Positions 44,534 to 55,833 of a DNA stretch of 64,000 bases are shown piece after piece. The stretch's first letter is position 1; each line of letters opens with the position of its first letter. The notes under the pieces are model-generated. The model ran no database searches and had not been told where the DNA came from. It saw only the letters and a program-made list of their open reading frames with translations. Origin of the DNA: Crossaster papposus (taxonomy: Eukaryota; Echinodermata; Asteroidea; Velatida; Solasteridae); contig JBAIAA010000117.1 in assembly GCA_037893245.1 (NCBI GenBank), positions 2,480,001 through 2,544,000 on the forward strand, given 5' to 3'. The position numbers and the translations under genes were made by a program.

Positions 44534-47380
44534 AATGAGGCCAATCCAACAAACTGTGAAAATGTAAAAAAAAATAAACGTAGCACACGAAAGAAAGAAA
44601 AATACCACAGCTGTGCAAATTATAAAGAGGATGCAATAGAGTATGGCAAACAAATATACCAAGAAAATGCTTCAAAAAGAAAAGAGTCATTAAAGCAAAA
44701 ATATAAGAAAAATGCAGAGTATAAAGACAAAAAAGTTGGAAGTGCAAAACAAAGATACCATGAAAATGCTGAATATAGGAGTAAGTACACAAATAATGCA
44801 GCACATAGACAAAATATGATTAAATATGCCAAAACTAAGTATCATGAAGATGCAGCACACAGGCAAAATAAGATCAATTCTGTGAAAACTAAGTATCTTG
44901 AGGATGCAACACACAGGCAAAATAAGATCAATTCTGTGAAAACTAAGTATCATGGGGATGCAGCTTACAGGCAAAGAAAGACCAATTCTGTGAAAACTAA
45001 GTATCTTGAGGATGCAGCACACAGGCAAAATAAGATCAATTCTGTGAAAACTAAGTATCATGAGGATGCAGCACACAGGCAAAATAAGATCAATTCTGTA
45101 AAAACTAAGTATCATGGGGATGCAGCTTACAGGCAAAGAAATACCAATTCTGTGAAAACTAAGTATCTTGAGGATGCAGCACACAGGCAAAATAAGATCA
45201 ATTCTGTGAAAACTAAGTATCATAAGGATGCAGCACACAGGCAAAGAAAGATTGATCAGGCAAAAAGAAAATATCAGTGTAATTTAGTGTATAGAAATGC
45301 TCTCATCAGATCTATAAAAAACAAGTATGCTATCAATAGATGTTATCGGATAAATTTAATTGAAAAAGGAAAAAGAAAATACCAGAAGAATAAAAATTAT
45401 CGTAAAAATATGAAAAGAATGAATAAAGACAGGTCAAACAGAAGGAAAGAAAGTCTAACTAATATGAATAATGTTGTGCAAAATTGGAGACGAAGTGTAT
45501 CTGCAGGACCCGAGTATGTATGTGCAGTTTGTCATAAACTTCTTTTCCGTAAGCAAGTTGTTAGGTGTAATCCAAATAAATACAGAAGTGTTGTTTGTAT
45601 ATCTGACAAGTATTTGCATAGGTGTGGAGAGTGTGATGAAAACTGTCTAGTGTCACAATCAAGTAGGTCATCTCTGTGGATTTGCTACACATGCCATAGG
45701 AAATTGCTTCAGAACAAGATACCATCAGAAGCTTGTGCAAACAATTTGTCATTGAAAGATATCCCTGAGGAATTGAGTTGTTTAAATACATTAGAGGAAC
45801 ACCTTATTGCAATTAACATTGCCTTCATTAAAATGATAGCTTTACCCAGAGGTGGACAGAATTGTGTACATGGCCCGGTAGTTTGTGTACCTTCGGATAT
45901 TTCAGAAACGGTGACATCATTGCCTAGATGTAGAAATGACCAATTAATCAGAGTTAAGTTGAAGAGAAAATTATCATTCAAAGGGTATTACCAGTATCAA
46001 TTTATAAGCAGGGAACATGTTGAGCAGGCGCTGTGTTATTTAAAAACAAATAATAAGTGGTACAATAACTTTGAGATAAACTGTGAGTGGGAAAATCCCT
46101 TGAAAAATGAAAATAATAGCGAAGTACATGAAAGTGATGATTCTACTAACAGTGATGATGAAACAGATGAAGACACAGATGAGGAGAGTTTGACAGGAAT
46201 AGCTTATGATACATGTATGCAACCAGTGAATGTTGCCTCTGAGGTTCTCGATCAATATTTTGATGATGTGCTCTGTGTTGCACCTTGTGAAGCAAACAGC
46301 CCAATCCGAGTATTATTGGAAGAAGGTAATGAGGCTAAGTGTTTTCCAGCATTGTTTCCAAGAGGCGAACCCATATTCAGTGATGATCGTGATGTCAGAT
46401 TAAGTCTTATCAGATATTTTCATAACAGGTTAATGAATGCAGATAATAGATTTGCAAAGAGGATTCAGTACATATTTTATGCTCAGTACCTATCGGAAAT
46501 ACAGCAAGTAATGTCAAGTGTATCAATTGCAATGCGTCAGACTTCGGGCAAAGTACACAGTGCCGTGAATGTGAATGCTAGCATGATTAAAGATAGGGAT
46601 CAACTCAGAGATATATTACAATCTGATAGTGGTTATAAATTCTTGAAGCCAATCAGAGGTACACCTCCATACTGGCAAGCAGCTCAGAAAGATGTCATGG
46701 CTATGATTAGACAACTTGGAATTCCAACATGGTTTTGCTCATTTTTAGCGGCAGATATGAGATGGCCTGAAATTATAAATACAATATTGAGGCAACAGGG
46801 TGATTCCAGAGATATTGATGAATTAGATTGGAATGAAAAGTGTAAAATATTGCGAAGTAATCCAGTGACTGCAGCTAGAATGTTTGATCAAAGATTCCAC
46901 ACATTTTTAAAAGATGTCATCATGTCTACAGCTCATCCCATTGGCAAAGTCAAGGATTATTTGTATAGAGTGGAATTTCAGCAGAGAGGATCTCCACATA
47001 CTCACTGTTTGTTTTGGATTAAGAATGCTCCAAGATTGGGAGTTGACAATGATAAAGATGTTATTAAATTCATTGATACATACATTAGTTGCAAAATGCC
47101 TTCAGAGGAAGAGGACAAAGAGTTAAATGACATAATAAGTCATGTACAGCTACATAGCCGAAAACATTCAAAATCTTGTAAGAAAAAGGGCACTGACTGT
47201 AGATTTAATTTCCCAAGACCACCATCCAGTAGAACATTCATTACTGAGCCAGATCCAATTGATGAGGATGATGATGATAACATTGATGATAATGTTGACA
47301 GTGATCATGGTGAGTTTTCTGGTGATGAACACAATGATACTGATAAAAGTACTGGAAAGAGGCATAATGAGGCCAAATAA
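44534..47380 (+). pseudogene. Helentron protein, central part: repeat region, DUF6570-like, Rep HUH motif
   Basis: This is the same frame as the preceding protease part, open from the base after its stop but without an ATG until 44816. Eight 54-bp repeats (about 44829-45260) encode 18-residue units such as KTKYHEDAAHRQNKINSV; degenerate units already occur before 44816, so the domain spans the upstream stop's far side. A Cys-rich DUF6570-type region follows (VCHKLLF, WICYTCHRKLL, IALPRGGQNCVHGPVVCVPS). The Helitron-like N domain comes next (GTPPYWQAAQKDVMAMIRQL), and the Rep metal-binding HUH motif HTHCLFW at 46997-47017. An acidic tail precedes a TAA at 47378-47380. Confidence 0.85.
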
Positions 47381-47383
47381 TTA

Positions 47384-49228
47384 TTGAAGTCTGTGTGGGA
47401 AGCAATACAGAATGAAAAGAACCAGTATTTATCAACTACAGAATTGTTTAACATAATTAATATTACACAAGATGAGTTTGAAAAAGCAAATAATGTTTTG
47501 AATGCTAAACCTACTATTGTCTTAAAGAGAAAACCACAAGATGTATGGGTCAATCTGTACAATCCTAATTTGATAAGATGTTGGAATGCTAACATGGATA
47601 TCCAGTATATCAGTGATGCATATGCTTGTGCAGCTTATGTTGTGTCATATATGTCAAAGTCTGAACGTGAAATGGGACAGTTATTATCGAATACACAGAA
47701 AGAAGCAGAGAAGGGTAACTTAGATGCCAGACAAAGTATGAAAGAATTAGGTTCTGTGTATCTACATAATCGAGAAATATCAGCACAAGAAGCAGTGTTT
47801 CGTGTTTGTAGTCTGAGATTGAAAGAAGGTTCTAGAAAAGTAGAATTTATACCTGTAGGTGAGAATCCTGTTAGAATGAGCTTGCCACTGAGTGTAATTC
47901 AGAACAGATGTGAGGATGATGACCGTGATATATTTATGACTAACAGAGTTGATCGCTACAAAGCAAGACCACGTATTGCTAAATTTAATGACATGTGCCT
48001 TGCAACATTTTGCTCAGAATACAGAATTATTTATAATGCAAACACAGACATGAAAAGAAATAAATCACCAGTGTATGCACTAAAAGATGGTTTGGGCCAC
48101 ATACAGAAACGGAGTAGAACTGAGCCTGCAGTGATTAGATATCCTAGATTTTCAGAGAATAAATATCCTGAGAAATATTATCATAGTATATTGCAGCTAT
48201 TTCTTCCATATCGTGTAGATGCTCAGCTAAAACCACCTCAATTTGAAACTTATGAAGAATTTTTCAAAACTGGAGCTATATGTGTAAAGAAGCAATTAAA
48301 CCTTGTTAAATGCATTGTTGAAAGTAATCGGTCTATTTATGAGGCAAATGCAGAGTGTCTTGCAGCAGCAGAAGAGCATGTAAGAAAGTTTGGTCCTCAA
48401 GAAGATGCATGGGCTCTGATTTGTCCTAACTCTGAACAAGAAAGACTTGACTGTGAAGCAAAACGTAAACCAGTAACAGAGGAAGAGAATGAATTTGATA
48501 TCCCTGACCTAAAAGTTGATGGAAAAGATGGTAAAATATGCAATATTGAACCACATTCAGTAAAGATTTCAAAGCATGAAGCTCTGAATTTATTAAGATC
48601 ATTAAATGAAAAACAGAGACAGGTGTTTAACAAGATTCGTAATTGGTGCTTACAGAAAGTGAATGGTAAAAATCCTGAAGCATTTCATGTATTTGTGACA
48701 GGTGGAGCCGGAACTGGGAAAAGCCACTTAATAAAATCAGTCCATTATGAAGCGGCAAGACTTTTTTGTAGAAAGACTGATAACCCTGACAATGTTTCCG
48801 TATTAATAACTGCACCTACAGGAGTTGCTGCATTTAATATTCATGGTAGTACAATTCACAGTGCCTTGTCAATCCCTGTTGATGCTAGATTACCTTATCA
48901 ACCACTTGGTGAAGAGAAGTTGAATACATTAAGGAATAAATTGCAAGATCTTCAAATTGTAATTATTGATGAAATATCAATGGTTGATCACAAGATGTTG
49001 TGCTATATACATGGACGTTTGCGTCAGATAAAACAAACACGCAATCATAATCCCTTTGGTAATGTCAGTATTTTAGCTGTTGGTGATTTTTATCAGTTGC
49101 CTCCAGTAAAAGGAAAGCCACTTCATCAAAGAGCAGTTGCAGTTGATTTCTGGAATGATAATTTCAAGAAAGTCGAGCTTGTTGAAATTATAAGACAAAA
49201 AATGATGTTAAATTTGCAGAAATACTGA
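47384..49228 (+). pseudogene. Helentron protein, Rep tyrosines and first half of PIF1 helicase
   Basis: It continues in the frame of the central part after a single TAA. The catalytic Y2 motif YVVSYMSK has tyrosines at 47636 and 47648, so the stop separates the HUH motif from the nicking tyrosines. Downstream is a PIF1/RecD-type helicase: Walker A GGAGTGKSH (about 48701), TAPTGVAAFNIHGSTIHSAL, Walker B IIDEISMVD (about 48961) and VGDFYQLPPVKG. The frame is lost at a run of six A (49197-49202), where one base appears to be missing. The open frame then ends after 8 more residues. Confidence 0.88.
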
Positions 49229-50673
49229 ATAGACTACGTATCAGACCAAAGAACAAAAAGTTATCAGATGAAGATGTGTTAATTTTAAGATCCCGAGAAA
49301 CTGGAGAGGATTGGGATGATGCATTACATATCTTTCCATGTAACAAAGAGGTGGACGAATACAATACTCAGACATTATTTTCAAAGTGTACTGATTGTAC
49401 ATGTATTGTTGCAAAAGATTTGCGAAAGGATTCGTGCAAAGGTAAAGCAAAGGTAAAAGTTACTAAAAAATCAATGTACACAAACTTGCCTGAATCATTG
49501 TGGCTTGGTGTTGGTGCTCGAGTAATGTTAACTAAAAATATTGACACTTCAGACGGACTTGTGAATGGAGTATTTGGCATTGTTCGTGCAATAAATATGT
49601 TGCCTGATAATTCGTGGCCAAAGTGCATTGAAGTTGAGTTTGATAATAAGGATGTTGGGTCTAAGTTGAAAGGAAAATTTAAATCATCAAATAAAGAAGA
49701 CACAGTTCCAATTCAAAAGGAGGAGGAAAATGTTACTAAGCAGTGTGTTAGACAACAATTTCCCTTAAAATTAGCCTGGGCATGTACAGTTCACAAAGTG
49801 CAAGGAATGACAACAGATAGAGCAGTTGTTTCTCTCAAGCGTACATTTTCTTGTGGACAAGCTTATGTTGCACTGAGCAGAGTAACATCTATGAATGGTC
49901 TTGTCATTGAAGGTTTTGATGAAAAATATATTTACTGTAATAAGGTAGTATCAGAATCATTGAAAAATATGCCAGCATTTATTAATGAGACAGAATCAAC
50001 AAAAGCAAAATCCAATTTGACCGTTATAATGATGCATAATATTCAAGGATTAAAGGAACATTATATGGACTTGACATTGAATAATGAAATGATTAAATCA
50101 GATTTCATTTGCCTTACTGAGACATGGCTTGATGATGAACTGTACTGTGATACAGAATTAACTGAATTCAAAGCTTATCATCAAATCAGAAGTACTTGTT
50201 ACAATAATTCCAGTAATTTAACAAGAGTGTTAAAACAGCAGTGTCACGGAGGCGTCAGTGTATATGGAAGAAGGAACAGAGCTTTCAGTAGGCTTATGCT
50301 GTCAGTGCAAAATATTGAATACATTGCATTTAAGATAATTAGTAAGATATCATGCTCTGTGGTAGTCATTTACCGTCCAGCATCATACTGCACAAATGAA
50401 TTTATTGGTAATCTTACAACTTTACTTGATGAACTTCATAAGGTGTCTAATAGATGTATTATCATGGGTGATTTTAACGAAGACATTCTGAAACATTCTT
50501 CAGGTATTCAAAAGCTAATTGAAGGTCATGGCTACAAACAGATTGTGACTGAGTCAACAACTGAGGGTGGAACTTTGATTGATCATGTTTACGTTAGGAA
50601 TATGGATTCAGTGAATGCTTCAGTAGTCCCAACATATTATAGTTATCATGAGTCGGTTTGTATAACTATGTGA
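49203..50673 (+). pseudogene. Helentron protein, rest of helicase plus AP-type endonuclease
   Basis: The helicase resumes in the -1 frame right after the A run, passing through GLVNGVFGIVRAI to motifs V-VI (WACTVHKVQGMT, GQAYVALSRVTSMNGLVI). It is fused to an apurinic-type endonuclease with all main blocks: ICLTETWLDDE, VIYRPAS, MGDFNED (Asp/Asn pair), GTLIDHVYV and YYSYHESV. The last replaces the usual SDH triplet with SYH, but the His is kept. A TGA at 50671-50673 ends the protein. Linking EN to the helicase C-terminus is typical of Helentrons. Confidence 0.87.
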
Positions 50674-51016
50674 ACACAGGAGAAAAGACAACGGCTGTGG
50701 TTCTGAGTAAAAATATAGAATACATTAACTGCCAACAAATGTTGAGAAGAAATTCTGAAAATAAGTAGAAGATCCTTAAAGTAAACCAGGCCAGTGAAAG
50801 CAAACAACTAATTCGTACAGATTTTACCTTCTGCATACTTCCGCAATAACACATTGTACATTGCAGTACGTACAGTATACGACGTAATGGCCAACATGTT
50901 CAATATTTGGAATAATATGGAGCTTACATATATGAATAAATGTTAATTCTAGCCAGTTACATGTATGTAACTATCTCTCAGAAGGCTCCCTCTCACAGTT
51001 GAAAAAATAAAGTCTT
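50674..51016. other. 3' flank of the Helentron coding region
   Basis: AT-rich, non-coding. It probably holds the element's 3' untranslated end, but no convincing terminal hairpin or CTRR-like end could be fixed. Confidence 0.4.
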
Positions 51017-51165
51017 AACCGCAAGGAAAGCCTCAAGAAAAATCACAAGGAAAGCCTCAATGAAACCCTCAAGAAAAAGCCTCAAGAAAAGCCTCAAGAA
51101 AAGTCTCGAGAAAATTCTCGAGCAAAACCTTGGGCAAAGCCTTGGGCAAACTCGCCTATCAAATT

Positions 51166-53130
51166 CTCATCGATCAAATTCTCATCGATCAAATTCTCAT
51201 CGATCAAATTCTCATCGATCAAATTCTCATCGAGCAGACTGTCATCGAGCAGACTGTCATCGAGCAGACTGTCATCGAGCAGACTGTCATCGAGCAGACT
51301 GTCATCGAGCAGACTGTCATCGAGCAGACTGTCATCGAGCAGACTGTCATCGAGCAGACTGTCATCGAGCAGACTGTCATCGAGCAGACTGTCATCGAGC
51401 AGACTGTCATCGAGCAGACTGTCATCGAGCAGACTGTCATCGAGCAGACTGTCATCGAGCAGACTGTCATCGAGCAGACTGTCATCGAGCAGACTGTCAT
51501 CGAGCAGACTGTCATCGAGCAGACTCTCATCGAGCAGACTCTCATCGAGCAGACTCTCATCGAGCAGACTCTCATCGAGCAGACTCTCATCGAGCAGACT
51601 CTCATCGAGCAGACTCTCATCGAGCAGACTCTCATCGAGCAGACTCTCATCGAGCAGACTCTCATCGAGCAGACTCTCATCGAGCAGACTCTCATCGAGC
51701 AGACTCTCATCGAGCAGACTCTCATCGAGCAGACTCTCATCGAGCAGACTCTCATCGAGCAGACTCTCATCGAGCAGACTCTCATCGAGCAGACTCTCAT
51801 CGAGCAGACTCTCATCGAGCAGACTCTCATCGAGCAGACTCTCATCGAGCAGACTCTCATCGAGCAGACTCTCATCGAGCAGACTCTCATCGAGCAGACT
51901 CTCATCGAGCAGACTCTCATCGAGCAGACTCTCATCGAGCAGACTCTCATCGAGCAGACTCTCATCGAGCAGACTCTCATCGAGCAGACTCTCATCGAGC
52001 AGACTCTCATCGAGCAGACTCTCATCGAGCAGACTCTCATCGAGCAGACTCTCATCGAGCAGACTCTCATCGAGCAGACTCTCATCGAGCAGACTCTCAT
52101 CGAGCAGACTCTCATCGAGCAGACTCTCATCGAGCAGACTCTCATCGAGCAGACTCTCATCGAGCAGACTCTCATCGAGCAGACTCTCATCGAGCAGACT
52201 CTCATCGAGCAGACTCTCATCGAGCAGACTCTCATCGAGCAGACTCTCATCGAGCAGACTCTCATCGAGCAGACTCTCATCGAGCAGACTCTCATCGAGC
52301 AGACTCTCATCGAGCAGACTCTCATCGAGCAGACTCTCATCGAGCAGACTCTCATCGAGCAGACTCTCATCGAGCAGACTCTCATCGAGCAGACTCTCAT
52401 CGAGCAGACTCTCATCGAGCAGACTCTCATCGAGCAGACTCTCATCGAGCAGACTCTCATCGAGCAGACTCTCATCGAGCAGACTCTCATCGAGCAGACT
52501 CTCATCGAGCAGACTCTCATCGAGCAGACTCTCATCGAGCAGACTCTCATCGAGCAGACTCTCATCGAGCAGACTCTCATCGAGCAGACTCTCATCGAGC
52601 AGACTCTCATCGAGCAGACTCTCATCGAGCAGACTCTCATCGAGCAGACTCTCATCGAGCAGACTCTCATCGAGCAGACTCTCATCGAGCAGACTCTCAT
52701 CGAGCAGACTCTCATCGAGCAGACTCTCATCGAGCAGACTCTCATCGAGCAGACTCTCATCGAGCAGACTCTCATCGAGCAGACTCTCATCGAGCAGACT
52801 CTCATCGAGCAGACTCTCATCGAGCAGACTCTCATCGAGCAGACTCTCATCGAGCAGACTCTCATCGAGCAGACTCTCATCGAGCAGACTCTCATCGAGC
52901 AGACTCTCATCGAGCAGACTCTCATCGAGCAGACTCTCATCGAGCAGACTCTCATCGAGCAGACTCTCATCGAGCAGACTCTCATCGAGCAGACTCTCAT
53001 CGAGCAGACTCTCATCGAGCAGACTCTCATCGAGCAGACTCTCATCGAGCAGACTCTCATCGAGCAAACTCTCATCGAGCAAACTCTCATCGAGCAAACT
53101 CTCATCGAGCAAACTCTCATCGAGCAAATC
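51166..53130. repeat. 131-unit 15-bp minisatellite
   Basis: Units are in perfect 15-bp register. Four copies of CTCATCGATCAAATT (51166-51225) come first, then one CTCATCGAGCAGACT and nineteen GTCATCGAGCAGACT (51241-51525). About 102 identical CTCATCGAGCAGACT units (51526-53055) follow, then four CTCATCGAGCAAACT and a final degenerate unit. Related, more degenerate sequence extends outward on the left from about 51017 (AAGCCTCAAGAAAA type) and on the right to about 53300. Because the unit is 15 bp and lacks stops, five of six frames are open for over 600 codons. These are not genes. Confidence 0.97.
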
Positions 53131-53333
53131 TTTAAACAAAACCCAAAGCAAATTTAAAGCCCTATATCAAAGCCTCAAAGGAACCCCCAAATGTATAGTC
53201 CCAAAAAAAAGCCTTTTTCATGTTTGTACCAAAGCTTTAAAGAAAGCTTGTATTTATTGAAGCTTCAACTGAAGTCTCAAGTAAAGTTTCAAAGGAACCT
53301 TTACAAACATCTCGAGCAATTATTACCCTATTA

Positions 53334-55833
53334 ATGCTCCACTAATACTTTGTTATCGCTCATTCGATAAGTGTTGCACTAACAAATTAAACTGATTGTT
53401 GTCATTCAATGTCAGATGTACTCGTCAAGTGGATCAGATCAACTCGCCTATCAAGGTCTGAAGGATACTTCATTCGAAACAGCTACCTAATTACACTGTT
53501 ATACATGTACATTGGCAACGTTACATTATTGAAGCATCCAATGGACAGGTGAGTACAACACTTTTTGAACAGTTTGTTTTTCCATTTCACAACATATAGC
53601 TTTTAGCTGACCTAGTAGTTCTCTGGGTGACCAAATAAGTGCTGCAGTTAATAAATGCCCAAGTACAATTTTTCAGCCCGTTCTGATTTTCTGCACCGTG
53701 CATATACATTGTTGTGCTTCAGTTCTTTGAGATACATGGAGATATGTTTTTGTTATATTTAGTATTGCCTGCAGGGTTCATGTTGTGGCAGATTCCCATT
53801 CAAAACCTGGTGCAGTTATAATAAGTCTTAATTATAGTATTTTTTAAAACATACCAAAATAATAAAGAGATTTTGTGTGATCTTAAAAGATCTTATTATT
53901 GTACAAGTCATCAATCAACCTCTCTCTTTTGTTTATCTTGAACAAAAAGGTTGACCTTGTTACTTTAGTCAAAGTAACCTGTACTGGATTCACCAGTTTG
54001 CTGCTAGTCCGCAGTATGTACTGTACATACATGGCTGCACTTCATCACTTGAAGGTAAGTTTAGTTTGGGTAATTATGTTATTGGGTGTACTGGTACATG
54101 ACATTTATTGTTTTATCATTCGTAAAAGCTCCATATATAACACCATAAGCAAATGTGTCAGTTCCATGTTTGGGTTATAGTATTTATTTTTTTTCTTCAA
54201 GGACCAAAGTTTTGTTAAACCAAATTAACACTACCATAAACACTACTTTAACATCCACTCTTGTGGTGTGTAAAAATTTAGATTGACAATGATGAATGCA
54301 GTATAAAATCATTTCAAGTCAAATTATAGTATGAAATGCCAAAGCTTCTGTATGTCTATATTTCATTATTTGAAGCTCTATCACCAATTCTCTGCCATAC
54401 AGGTCATTAGTCAGCACATCCAAGTGGACACTGGTGACACTAATTAAGTGTCCTTCTTGCAGTTTACTACTTATTTCGGGTAAGTACATTATATTATATT
54501 ATGTCACATTTTGCAAGCTTCATTGTCATTTCAACCTGAGGGCAGTTTCATGCAAATGTGGACATTCTATTGATAATGAAGTCTTCAATATAGAATGATA
54601 CATTCAACTTTTGCATGTAATTGCCCTGCAAGCTACTTCAGATAAACAACACATAGAACACTGATGAAGCATACAATCATTAATAAATATAAACAGAAAC
54701 AAATAGACTTCACACATTTGGCTTACATTACTAGATTATTGCCATGTATTATGCAGGGTATAACTTGCTTTGGGCATGGAGCTATTATGCTTTAGGGAGC
54801 CACAACAGTACATGTACTTGTAAACATACACATCGTATACAAGCCTTGATGCCATATGCAGTGCAATTGGTATCTTTATGAGCCTTTCTTTATATTTTTA
54901 GTTTTATTTATTGAGGGGATGCTTGTTATCTTTACAGAGTATGACTTTGGCTTCGCGCTAATGACGTGAAGCAAATGGCGTCTTTGCTTGCTTGTACTGT
55001 GCTCATCAGAAATACATATCCTTCCTCATGGTCATACAAGTAGAAGAATACTGCCAGTCAGTTGTACAGTGTTGGACATCAACCATATCCTCTGATCATC
55101 CTCCCGTAGGATCAGCTCCTCTATCTGCTGCTTATGGTAGGCTCTCATCAACTGCTCAATTCGTTATTTAGCTACAGCAAGACCAGAAATAGATTTTCTG
55201 AAAACTCCAACTACATAAGTTACTGAACATTGATATTACGCAAAGTCCTTCACATAATTGTACTTGAAAAAGCAAACTATTTTGCCACCAGGGAAGATAG
55301 GAGACTCTAATGTTGTACATAAAAACAAATTATTGAAAATGGCGACATCCCAGTGCCAACAGGGCACCACCTTCAATATCGACTAATGCTGCCAAGTGTT
55401 GAGTGCACATAAAAATAGCTGAATTTAAATGGTAGACACCGTGAAATATATACTGTTACTCGATCTGCAATAAATCACATGGAATGCAGTCCGGCGAACC
55501 TGGGTTCCACAAGACTTGTTATGAGTGGTTTATAAAGCTGATGGAAAATACATCAATTTGCAGTATACTTTAGCTCCACATAATTCATTGATCTAAAAGT
55601 GCGTTCTAGGAAAAAGGACAATTGTAGGTTGCGCAAGATATTGGATGATAAGCACCAACAGTTTCAACAAACGTTCTTGTAAGGGAGTGAATTGCACTTA
55701 CCATAAATTTATGAACTTGTTTTTGATTGTCCTACGACCAAACAACAGAGAACGTTGATGCTGCCAGGTACAAGGCTTTTTGTCCTTTTTCCATCCTCAG
55801 AACAGAGTCACAAACAAAAACCATCCCGCACCC
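53334..55833. repeat. 2.5-kb tandem duplication, copy 1
   Basis: It starts ATGCTCCACTAATACTTTG and ends just before the same words recur at 55834. It contains three segments with good splice signals on the plus strand: an exon-like end at 53548 before GTGAGT, a 40-nt segment 54015-54054 (GTCCGCAG acceptor, GTAAGT donor), and 54403-54479 (CCATACAG acceptor, GTAAGT donor). A 93-codon open frame at 53899 starts with TTG, crosses these junctions and matches nothing known. I therefore regard any transcript as non-coding. Confidence 0.9.

Larger units (their letters stand above)
41105..50673 (+). mobile_element. Helentron-type rolling-circle transposon (Helitron superfamily)
   Basis: A single reading direction encodes, in order: PHD finger, C76-like and OTU-like cysteine proteases, DUF6570-like region, HUH/Y2 Rep, PIF1-type helicase and AP-type endonuclease. 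OTU protease plus C-terminal endonuclease attached to Rep-Hel is the hallmark of the Helentron branch. Codons are AT-rich throughout, and an intron is implied before the first ATG. The outer termini (5' end and 3' hairpin) were not located, so these limits cover the coding part only. Three lesions make this copy non-autonomous. Confidence 0.88.

Noticed and set aside
44531-47380. Stop-codon readthrough linking the Helentron segments
   Set aside because: No readthrough context (such as CAATTA after the stop) was seen at either stop; ordinary nonsense mutation or a natural ORF boundary is more likely.
49197-49228. Programmed -1 frameshift in the Helentron helicase
   Set aside because: The A run does not form a standard X XXY YYZ heptamer in the zero frame and no downstream pseudoknot was recognised; a one-base deletion is simpler.
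51060-53157. Four open frames of over 630 codons across the minisatellite
   Set aside because: They are a by-product of a stop-free 15-bp unit; five of six frames are open and the products are pure pentapeptide repeats.
51149-53456. Shared AACTCGCCTATCAA between the minisatellite edge and the tandem unit
   Set aside because: A 14-bp match is expected by chance several times in a window of this size.
53899-54180. 93-codon open frame, also present in copy 2 at 56399
   Set aside because: It starts at TTG, has no recognisable domain and crosses good splice signals; conservation between copies reflects recent duplication.
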